Of a stretch of DNA of 33,652 bases, positions 27,484 to 33,652 are shown piece after piece (the stretch's first letter is position 1; every line of letters begins with the position of its first letter). Source of the stretch: Bacteroidota bacterium (GTDB lineage: Bacteria; Bacteroidota; Bacteroidia; Bacteroidales; VadinHA17). The stretch lies in contig JAAYDB010000116.1 in the NCBI GenBank assembly GCA_012729475.1, positions 1-33,652 of the forward strand, read 5' to 3'. Under the pieces are notes generated by a model that made no database searches, had not been told where the DNA came from, and saw only the letters and a program-made list of their open reading frames with translations. Both the position numbers and the translations under genes were made by a program.

Positions 27484-28050
27484 TCACAAGACTATCCTGT
27501 AAATACACCTGTCATCACCTCTGTGAATGGATGAAATAACAGTTGCAGAAGTGGATTTGCCAGTAATATATGAAAACATTAATTCGGCGAAACCTTCTGA
27601 ACAATAGCACATTGATGATAAATCACATTTCTGGTTATTGCTAATAATGGGACAAACACAATGATCTTTATTTTCATCAGCAATTAATATTTTTGTCGTT
27701 CTGTTATAATTAATCTTCCAATCCCATTCAGATTCAAGAAAATTAATGAATTTATCTAAGTCATTCTTGTAAGGGGCGAGTAAAGTATTCATATCCAAAT
27801 CATCATAATGCACAGATGAACATTTTTTTAGAATCTTCCTCTTCTCATTTTCATCGAATTCATTGCTTATATTGGATAATAAAATTGACAACCACTCTTG
27901 GTGCAAATCATTTTTATTGTCTTGTAACTCATAGTCAGAATTTAAAATGCCTATATTGCTATTGGTTAATCCAATAGAACTAAAACCGCAAAGACATGCT
28001 CCTGTATAGCATGCTTTTTTGAAAAATTTTTTCCTGTTTATGTTTGCCAT
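27484..28050 (-). CDS. Cysteine-rich hypothetical protein with Tat-like N-terminus
   Basis: 188 residues. The start NRKKFFKKACYTGACLCGFS has a basic stretch, then a hydrophobic Cys-containing segment that could be a Tat/Sec signal, but the RR pair is RK and the call is weak. The C-terminal half holds cysteines in a spaced pattern: C131-x-C133 (DHCVCPII), C142, C148-x-C150 (MCYCSEGFAE), and C182 in RGDDRCIYRI. The ending '(S)IxRGDxxCxxxI' with an upstream CxCP resembles a family I associate with DUF6144 and the V4R-like or amino-thiazoline hydrolase fold. I cannot verify this. Metal or cofactor binding is plausible. A palindrome lies about 25-42 bp upstream of the ATG. Confidence 0.55.
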   Translation of the reverse strand: MANINRKKFFKKACYTGACLCGFSSIGLTNSNIGILNSDYELQDNKNDLHQEWLSILLSNISNEFDENEKRKILKKCSSVHYDDLDMNTLLAPYKNDLDKFINFLESEWDWKINYNRTTKILIADENKDHCVCPIISNNQKCDLSSMCYCSEGFAELMFSYITGKSTSATVISSIHRGDDRCIYRIVL

Positions 28051-28074
28051 GTTTTATTAACTATGTTGAACTAA

Positions 28075-28092
28075 ATCCCGCTTGTACGGGAT
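28075..28092. repeat. Short perfect palindrome upstream of the Cys-rich gene
   Basis: ATCCCG (28075-28080) and CGGGAT (28087-28092) pair across the six-base loop CTTGTA, 25 bases before the ATG at 28050. It could be an operator or a second weak terminator. There is no U tract directly after it. Confidence 0.35.
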
Positions 28093-28098
28093 AGCTTT

Positions 28099-28126
28099 AA
28101 AAATACCCGATTCTTTTCTTAATCGG
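28099..28126 (-). terminator. Probable rho-independent terminator after the Imm5-like gene
   Basis: On the minus strand CCGATT (28126-28121) pairs with AATCGG (28112-28107) around an eight-base loop, followed by GTATTTTT. It starts seven bases past the stop of the gene at 28133-28555. The stem is short (6 bp), so efficiency is uncertain. Confidence 0.5.
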
Positions 28127-28132
28127 AAATAA

Positions 28133-28555
28133 TTAACTTAAAATTTCTGATGGCAATTGTTTGTTTTGCCATTCTCTCTCTGTTTCTACCGTTTTACCAG
28201 CATTTCTAATGGCTTTTAAAGCATACAGTGCTGCACCAGGTGAATGATCAGCCATATGAGCAGTGGCAACAGCCTGTCCAACAGATCGTGCTATTGCAAT
28301 TGAAATGGGACTGGAAGATTCTCTGGCAACAACATGTGCTGCCAATGAAGCTTTCATCGCGTCACCTGTTGTAGCCTTTTCATCTGCCCATTCATTACCA
28401 ATGATTATTGCATTCTTCAGTCTCTCATCTATTGTATTACCAAAAAGATTCAAAACCTGTTCTGAGCATTTGCATGCCCATTTAATTAATCGTCTGTGTT
28501 GCTCCTTTTTTAGAAGTCTACTCCTATGTGATGCTATAAATATATTATCCCGCAT
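28133..28555 (-). CDS. Imm5-like putative immunity protein
   Basis: 140 residues, all-alpha, no signal peptide. The pattern HRRLIKWACKCSEQVLNLF (20-38), then NAIIIGNEWADEK, then SLAAHVVARESSSPISIAI and AVATAHMADHSPGAALYAL follows the alpha-helical 'putative immunity protein' (Imm5-like) family, with its conserved ATAH-x-x-x-H segment. Members were predicted from positions next to polymorphic toxins, and most have no tested function. No toxin gene is seen in this window, so here it is an orphan. It has its own short terminator. Confidence 0.7.
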   Translation of the reverse strand: MRDNIFIASHRSRLLKKEQHRRLIKWACKCSEQVLNLFGNTIDERLKNAIIIGNEWADEKATTGDAMKASLAAHVVARESSSPISIAIARSVGQAVATAHMADHSPGAALYALKAIRNAGKTVETEREWQNKQLPSEILS

Positions 28556-28821
28556 TAAAATTTTGTTTCGGTAGGATTGAATTAATCATTTCTGCAAAAA
28601 CGACTTTTACTCCTCTGTAAATTAAAGAGCCGGGCAAAATAAGTCAGTGTCCTACTTCTGCCCTTGGCGGACATGAAGAGTTATGTGATAATTGTGAAGC
28701 GTTTAACATAATAGTCATATCTACATTCAATACTGGCTTATGATATAATACTATTGTCGATTAAAGAAATCAGTTATTCGAAAACCGACTGTCAAAAATT
28801 ATCCCGGACAAAAGTGAGGTT

Positions 28822-31278
28822 CTAATTATTTTCTAACATTGTATTTAGCTTATAAGTACTTCCTTTTTCCGTTTCGAATGATACCTTCTTCCCCTGATAA
28901 AATAATGTGCAGTTATTACCAGTTTTTGACAATACTTCAACACCGTTTAGTTTTCCATCCTTCCACTTTATTGAAACTTCGAAACCGCCCCTGGCGCAAA
29001 TACCGGATATTGAACCGGATGGCCAGGCATCAGGTAAGGCAGGCAGAAGGATTATTTCGTTTTCATTGGATTGCATTAACATCTCTATGACACCGGCAGC
29101 GCCTCCAAAATTACCGTCAATCTGAAAAGGTGGGTGGGCATCGAATAAATTGGGATAAGTGCCACCACCGCCTCCATAATTAATATTTTCTGCACCATCG
29201 CGTGGAACATATTTCAGAAGCTCCCGGTACAGTTTGTAAGCCCTGTTGCCATCCCAAAGCCTTGCCCACAGGTTAATGCGCCATCCTTTTGACCAACCGG
29301 TGGTCTCATCACCTTTGATATTCAAGGTTACACGGCAGGCTTCAGCCAGTTCCGGTGTTTTATCGGGTGTAATTTGATGGCCAGGCGACAGGCCGTATAA
29401 ATGTGTCTGATGGCGGTGTGTGGGTTCGAAATCTTTCCAGTCGTAATACCATTCCTGTAAATTTCCTTTCGTGCCTATCTGATAAGGAAATAGTTGTGAA
29501 ATGGCTGTTTTAAGACTGTCGCGAAAACCTGAATCTATTTTCAACATTTCCGAGGCTTCTATGGTTTGTTTTAAACATTCCCTGATCATGGCGATGTCCG
29601 AAGTGCCTCCATAAAGCGTTGCCCCCCTGAAACCGTCAGGTGTAATGTATGTATTTTCAGGAGATGTTGAAGGTGAAGTAATCAGGTAGCCATTTTTATC
29701 CTTAACCATCCATGCCAGACAAAACCCGGCAGCCCCTTTCATGAGCGGATAGGCGTAATCTTTCAGGAACTTTTTATCCCCGGTATATAAATAGTGTTCC
29801 CACAGGTGGGTTACAACCCAGGTTCCGCTCATATTCCAGCAGGCCCACATAGGATCACCTTTCCCAAAATCGCCCACGGGATTGCTCATGGCCCAAATAT
29901 CTGAATTATGGCATGCAGCCCATCCTTTGTCAACACCATAAAATGTCTTAGCAGTTACTTTTCCTGTTTCGGCCAGGTTGCCAATAAAGGTGAGAAAGGG
30001 TTCATGCATTTCAGATAGATTGCCGCTTTCGGCCAGCCAGTAATTCTCTTCCACGTTTATGTTCATGGTGTAATTGCAACTCCAGGGAGGACGCATATAC
30101 GGGTTCCAGATACCCTGCAGGTTAGCCGGAACACCTTCAGTACGCGAACTGGCAATGAGTAAATATCTGCCATATTGAAAATATAATATTTCGAGGTTTT
30201 TGTCGTCAGCACCTTTTGTATAGTTGATCAAACGGTCATCCGTAGATAAATCAGGAACTTCAGGCTCATCCAGATTCAAGTTAACACGGTTAAAAAAAGA
30301 TTGATAGTCCTTAACATGTCTTCCTTTCAACTCCTGATATTTTTGCCTAAAAGCGCCTGTCAATTGTTTATCCGCGATAGATTTATTGTCTAAACCTTCT
30401 TTTGCCGGGTTTTTATCGTATCCGTTGAAACTGGTAGCCATTGAAATGAGCAAGATAGCTTCAGTGGCATTATTAACCTGTATGGCCGAGTCAGAAAAGA
30501 AAACCTCTCCGCCATTGTTTTTAACCCTGAAATAGGAAGAAAACCTGGTGCCTCTGTTTTCATCAAAAAGAACAGGTTCTTCTTCATTCCAATAGTTGGG
30601 TGCAGCATGGTAAGGAGCATAACCGTTTATTTGCAACGTTTTATCTTCTGTTGTAGCAGAATATTTTAACAGGCTGTTAAATCTTACAGTAAAAGTCAAT
30701 GAACCTACTTTGCTTCCTGTAAGCTTAACAACCATTACCTTGTCCGGATGGGAAATAAAATATTCGCGTGTAAAGTGTATATTGTCAACATCATAACTTA
30801 CAGAAGCAACTGCTTCTCCAATATCCAGTTGGCGATGATAATTTCTAACATTGCCCTTGTGCTGAAAATCAATATACATGGTGCCCAAGGGGGCATACGA
30901 TTCTGAAAATTTCCCCTGAATGTTTTTGTTCAGTTTTTCGGCAAGGGGGTAATTTTCCTGCTTCAACGCTTCCCTGATTTGAGAGATATATTTGTATGCA
31001 TCGGGATTCATGTAAGGGTTCACAGGTTCTCCAGACCATAAGGTGATATCATTCAGGTATATCTGGTCAGATTTTACCCCGCCAAAAACCGAGGCACCGT
31101 TTTTACCATTTCCCAATGCAAGCGATTCTTCAAAATACTCCGCAGGTTTATTATACCATAAGGTGGTATTTGATTGTGCAAAGGCCGGAACACAACTAAA
31201 TACAGCTATAAAAAGAATGAGTATAGAAACACAAAGAACTTTTTTCCTAACCATATGCCTTTTAAACTTGTCCATCAT
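28822..31278 (-). CDS. Glycoside hydrolase family 95 alpha-L-fucosidase
   Basis: 818 residues. A Sec signal precedes AFA-QS (cleavage near 34), though the earlier VFSC could act as a lipobox. GH95 enzymes hydrolyse alpha-1,2-linked L-fucose (some act on galactosides) by inversion with Asn-activated water. Domains: an N-terminal beta-sandwich (about 36-290, LWYNKPAEYFEESLALGNGK at its start), a linker, an (alpha/alpha)6 barrel (about 345-730), and a C-terminal sandwich. Candidate residues, by comparison with bifidobacterial AfcA, are N406 and N408 in TMNINVEENYW, E541 in TSPSTSPENTY, and D721 in FQIDGNFGG. Three starts are possible. M9 (31254) has AAAAGG three bases upstream and yields a compact signal peptide, so it may be the real one. 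No SusCD genes are adjacent. Confidence 0.92.
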   Translation of the reverse strand: MMDKFKRHMVRKKVLCVSILILFIAVFSCVPAFAQSNTTLWYNKPAEYFEESLALGNGKNGASVFGGVKSDQIYLNDITLWSGEPVNPYMNPDAYKYISQIREALKQENYPLAEKLNKNIQGKFSESYAPLGTMYIDFQHKGNVRNYHRQLDIGEAVASVSYDVDNIHFTREYFISHPDKVMVVKLTGSKVGSLTFTVRFNSLLKYSATTEDKTLQINGYAPYHAAPNYWNEEEPVLFDENRGTRFSSYFRVKNNGGEVFFSDSAIQVNNATEAILLISMATSFNGYDKNPAKEGLDNKSIADKQLTGAFRQKYQELKGRHVKDYQSFFNRVNLNLDEPEVPDLSTDDRLINYTKGADDKNLEILYFQYGRYLLIASSRTEGVPANLQGIWNPYMRPPWSCNYTMNINVEENYWLAESGNLSEMHEPFLTFIGNLAETGKVTAKTFYGVDKGWAACHNSDIWAMSNPVGDFGKGDPMWACWNMSGTWVVTHLWEHYLYTGDKKFLKDYAYPLMKGAAGFCLAWMVKDKNGYLITSPSTSPENTYITPDGFRGATLYGGTSDIAMIRECLKQTIEASEMLKIDSGFRDSLKTAISQLFPYQIGTKGNLQEWYYDWKDFEPTHRHQTHLYGLSPGHQITPDKTPELAEACRVTLNIKGDETTGWSKGWRINLWARLWDGNRAYKLYRELLKYVPRDGAENINYGGGGGTYPNLFDAHPPFQIDGNFGGAAGVIEMLMQSNENEIILLPALPDAWPSGSISGICARGGFEVSIKWKDGKLNGVEVLSKTGNNCTLFYQGKKVSFETEKGSTYKLNTMLENN

Positions 31279-31681
31279 CCGCGGGATTTATTTTTTTTGT
31301 AATTTTTGCATATCTTATTTCACTGTACATTTTATCATTTTTGCAAATTGCTTGATTGAATACTGCTTCTTTAATAAATCTGCATTTTTCAAGAACTCTT
31401 TGCAAAGCTTTGTTATATTCAAAAACTCCGGTATGAATTCGAATGTCTGATCCTAAAATATGGCTACCGGTTAAACATGATTATCAAGCTTTATTTTTAA
31501 AGACCATATTCGCTGTTTTGTATCCTAAAGATATATTTAATCTTTTATTGCCCTAAATATTAATAGCATTGTCTGTTGTTGTACATTAAGTTTTCTGACC
31601 TGCAACAAAAAACCGGGCAATTTATTAAGCCACTTCACTGGTGGGCACTTAAAACCCACTGATTATTAATTGGTTATTATT
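31279..31681. other. Intergenic region, 403 bp, between GH95 and the IS element
   Basis: AT-rich upstream region of the GH95 gene. It must hold that gene's promoter, but no minus-strand TAnnTTTG was found. A weak 5-bp hairpin GTGGG/CCCAC (near 31642-31660) is the only structure noted. It ends at the target-duplication copy TTATTATT (31674-31681) beside the IS. Confidence 0.45.
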
Positions 31682-31683
31682 AA

Positions 31684-31714
31684 GTTCTTTGACATTATTG
31701 TAATCGCATTTTGT
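31684..31714 (+). repeat. Left terminal inverted repeat of the IS4-family element
   Basis: GTTCTTTGACATTATTG followed by TAATCGCATTTTGT. It matches the inward-reading right end with two or three substitutions and a two-base gap. Confidence 0.65.
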
Positions 31715-31720
31715 AAGCAC

Positions 31721-32818
31721 CTAATTTACAGGGGTTTTGTCCAGTAATGAGATGCTCAGGATTTGTAGAATTTCGTAGATTGTACGCTTAACTTTCAATT
31801 TATTACCGACCAGAGCAACCAGACAGTAAGCTATAATGGCACAGTACATTTGTATCTTTACGGCATTGAGAGTTATTCCCCAAAAAGATTTGATCTTAAG
31901 ATGTTGCTTCAGCCATTTGAAAAACAACTCTACTTCCCATCTTTTCTTATACAGGAAGGCAATCTCAGTAGCGTCCAGGTCCATGTTATTGGTCAGGAAA
32001 ACAAGTTCCAGGTTATGATCGGCGTCATAATACTTAATTCGTCGCAGCTTTTTAGGATACTCGCTTCTGGATTTGGGTACCAACAATCTGCCAATCTGAT
32101 CATTGATGACACCTGTTGTTTTATCTACGGCCTTGGAATACATCCGCTTGAACTGGAGGTTATCTTTAACCCTTATCACAAAGAAAGACCCGTTAGCATT
32201 TATCCTTTGGAGTCGATGAAAGTCTGTGTATGCTTTGTCAGCAACGTAAAAACTACCTCTTTCGTAAGGAATGAGATCTATAATGTTGACATCGTGAACC
32301 TTGGCTGTTGTGATCTGGATAAAACTGGGAATAGAGGTATTTATATCAAAGAGAGTATGGAGTTTTATCCCTCCCTTATGCTTTCTGAACTCAGTCCACC
32401 AAAAGACGCTTAAAAAAAGGTCTATTGTTGTGGAGTCCAGCGCATAAACATTGCTATCAACCTCTATCTCAAAATCATTCCGATAACAACTTCTGCGTGC
32501 TTCTGCAATCAGTACATAGGCAAACTCTTCAAAAATTTGGCAATTCCTCTTTTCATTTGCAGTTCCAAGATTTCGGCGAGAAACAGTTGGCCCAAAGCCC
32601 AGATGATAGTACTTTGATTGGTGTGCTTCCAGGCTCAGTATTATATCTCTCATACTGTCTCTGGCTGTTAGTTGCCCAAACACCATGCAAAGCATTTGAT
32701 TCCAACAAGTAAAAGATCTCACACGTTTATTACCTTCATACTTGTCAACAATTCTATCAAATACTCTGCGAGGTAAAAAATCTGTAAGCTGAGCGAAAAT
32801 ATATTTGCCTTGATTCAT
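31721..32818 (-). CDS. IS4-family DDE transposase
   Basis: 365 residues, apparently intact. The catalytic DDE set is visible: first Asp in YALDSTTIDL, second in FYVADKAYTDF, and Glu in the YREK-like segment FLYKKRWEVELFFKWLKQHL. The N-terminal 110 residues (FAQLTDFLPRRVFDRIVDKY and onward) are the DNA-binding DUF4372-type region typical of one large IS4 subgroup common in Bacteroidota. The stop lies 39 bp inside the left IS end and the start 102 bp inside the right end. Being uninterrupted, it may still be active. Confidence 0.93.
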   Translation of the reverse strand: MNQGKYIFAQLTDFLPRRVFDRIVDKYEGNKRVRSFTCWNQMLCMVFGQLTARDSMRDIILSLEAHQSKYYHLGFGPTVSRRNLGTANEKRNCQIFEEFAYVLIAEARRSCYRNDFEIEVDSNVYALDSTTIDLFLSVFWWTEFRKHKGGIKLHTLFDINTSIPSFIQITTAKVHDVNIIDLIPYERGSFYVADKAYTDFHRLQRINANGSFFVIRVKDNLQFKRMYSKAVDKTTGVINDQIGRLLVPKSRSEYPKKLRRIKYYDADHNLELVFLTNNMDLDATEIAFLYKKRWEVELFFKWLKQHLKIKSFWGITLNAVKIQMYCAIIAYCLVALVGNKLKVKRTIYEILQILSISLLDKTPVN

Positions 32819-32883
32819 GGATTGATGCTTTTCTCAAAGCAAAAATCCACCTTTTAATTCAAATCGTCACGCTTGAAAAAAAT

Positions 32884-32918
32884 TCTACAGATGCGATTAT
32901 TTCATAATTTCAAAGAAC
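32884..32918 (-). repeat. Right terminal inverted repeat of the IS4-family element
   Basis: Read on the minus strand from 32918 it is GTTCTTTGAAATTATG, then AAATAATCGCATCTGTAG, aligned with the left end. It lies about 65 bp upstream of the transposase start and may overlap its promoter. Confidence 0.65.
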
Positions 32919-32940
32919 GATTATTATTTTCTAATGCCCA

Positions 32941-33431
32941 TTAGTGACTGTTTTTATTAAATATGAAAGCGTATTCCATCCCAAAATTTGGAAGTGTTAA
33001 CATCATAAATTCCTTGTCTTCTATTGATGGGCCTGTTATCATACCCAACCGGAATGTTAATACCGAGTAATTTTGAAACCTATAGTAAATTCCGGCACCG
33101 CCTCCAAATCCCAATGAAAACATGGGAGTCATAATATCGATATAGTTGTCAAGTAAACCAAAGTTTAAATTAAATCCAAAAGCATTTTTTGGTCTTGTAA
33201 TTATATATGTACCGAAGAAATTATAAGATAATAAGCTGGGTCCAATTATGCAAAAACCAATAGATGCTTTTAAAGATAATCGTTCTGATGTGTTTTTTTC
33301 TATTCCAAACTTAATGGCCGGAGCAAAACCATCAATGGCTATAAATAATTTTTTGTCAAGCGACTGAGAAAAGCCATTAATGGTTAAAATGGCTATAAAA
33401 CCACTAATTAATATTTTTTTAATTTATTCAT
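32941..33431 (-). pseudogene. Small outer-membrane beta-barrel-like gene with frameshift in an A7 tract
   Basis: From ATG 33431 the frame reads MNKLKK and hits TAA because the A tract at 33420-33414 is seven bases long. With eight As the protein continues as a Sec signal (ILISGFIAILTINGFSQ) and a body of about 140 residues with alternating strands (LFIAIDGFAPAIKFGIEKN, GGGAGIYYRFQNYSVLTFRL) ending FIFNKNSH. Everything downstream of the tract is open, so a single indel (mutation, phase-variable slippage or base-call error) is the only lesion. No family is recognised; the strand pattern suggests a small outer-membrane or surface protein. Its ATG overlaps the stop of the truncated ORF upstream by 8 bp. 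Confidence 0.65.
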
Positions 33432-33585
33432 ATTCAACTATTTTCCCTAAAGTATCTATTCGCACTAAAGAACCTTGTTTCACTATTGTACCGTCAAAAT
33501 TTCTCTGTTCGTTTAATGTGCGGGATGGATATTTCGGAGTATACTGACCCCGGAAAGTGGTAAAAAACTGCTTATTTTTTCTCAT
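33424..33585 (-). pseudogene. Truncated gene end fused to IS-like repeat DNA (53 codons)
   Basis: A 53-codon frame starts at ATG 33585. Its last 25-30 residues (FDGTIVKQGSLVRIDTLGK, then IVEYE) look like a real protein C-terminus, and its stop overlaps the next gene by 8 bp, as in a coupled operon pair. Its first half, including RGQYTPKYP, is encoded by one of the 21-bp repeats (33531-33551). The likely history is an insertion that removed the 5' part of the gene. The family of the original protein is unknown. Confidence 0.45.
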
Positions 33586-33618
33586 TTTCCGCCTGTCATT
33601 TCGGCAGATACTGACCCC
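33531..33618 (-). repeat. Pair of 21-bp direct repeats resembling an IS21-family terminus
   Basis: On the plus strand ATTTCGGAGTATACTGACCCC (33531-33551, one base over the quoted core) and its copy at 33598-33618 share 18 of 21 positions, differing only in the middle AGT/CAG. They are 67 bp apart. Iterated GGGGTCAGTAT-type repeats are found at the ends of IS21-family elements in this phylum, from which I infer that such an element begins here and extends past the right edge. No istA or istB coding sequence is inside the window. Confidence 0.5.
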
Positions 33619-33652
33619 CTGTGATTTAAGCTAAGGTTTTGTTTTTAATAAA

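Larger units (their letters stand above)
31682..32920 (-). mobile_element. Complete IS4-family insertion sequence, about 1239 bp
   Basis: The element contains one transposase gene. Imperfect terminal inverted repeats are seen: GTTCTTTGACATTATTG then TAATCGCAT at 31684 on the left, and GTTCTTTGAAATTATG then AAATAATCGCAT read inward from 32918 on the right. TTATTATT occurs immediately outside both ends (31674-31681 and 32921-32928) and is probably an 8-bp target duplication. It is AT-rich, so a chance match is possible. The insertion lies between the GH95 gene and a small outer-membrane-type gene and does not split a recognisable ORF. Confidence 0.75.

Noticed and set aside
31850-32413. 188-codon plus-strand frame inside the IS element
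   Set aside because: It is antisense to the intact transposase and has no family-like motif.

Overview
The window looks like a chromosomal stretch of a Bacteroidota bacterium. The basis is AT-rich intergenic DNA, TAnnTTTG-type promoters, few Shine-Dalgarno sites, lipoprotein-tagged and secreted glycosidases (GH9, GH95), and IS types common in that phylum. The genes for an N-epsilon-acetyl-beta-lysine type osmolyte suggest a saline or osmotically variable habitat. A marine or sediment Bacteroidia member (Marinilabiliales-like) is a guess, not shown by the sequence.

Layout. Nearly everything is on the minus strand. The left edge holds the start of a transposase ORF. It is followed by a GlsB-type membrane protein, a GH9 glycosidase lipoprotein with a strong downstream terminator, an FMN-binding-domain protein and a duplicated AbrB-like protein. 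From 10.4 to 4.9 kb (reading leftward) come DinB-like, NimA-like flavin oxidase, an acyltransferase remnant, a MarR regulator, ablA, ablB and a sodium:solute symporter interrupted by an in-frame amber codon. Next are katG and a secreted alpha/beta hydrolase.

The only plus-strand genes (14.6-21.9 kb) are a six-gene operon related to hydrogenase-4 and complex I: hyfB, hyfC, hyfE, hyfF, hyfG and a fused ferredoxin-hyfI. Its membrane arm keeps the proton-channel lysines and glutamates. Its soluble arm has lost the NiFe-binding CxxC motifs, three of four proximal-cluster cysteines, and exactly the four ligands of one of the two ferredoxin clusters. This redox-stripped energy-converting-hydrogenase-related (Ehr-like) complex is the most interesting system here.

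From 22 to 28.6 kb is a looser region: an AraC regulator, a Tat-type aldo/keto reductase, small secreted or lipoprotein hypotheticals, a decayed MORN/YwqK-type gene, a fragment of a second AraC gene, and an Imm5-like immunity protein. A GH95 alpha-L-fucosidase follows. The right edge carries a complete IS4-family element (about 1.24 kb with inverted repeats and a probable 8-bp target duplication), a frameshifted small outer-membrane-type gene, a truncated coupled gene, and 21-bp repeats resembling an IS21-family terminus.

Several lesions sit in A7 homopolymers or are single substitutions. Real decay and sequencing error cannot be separated from this sequence alone.
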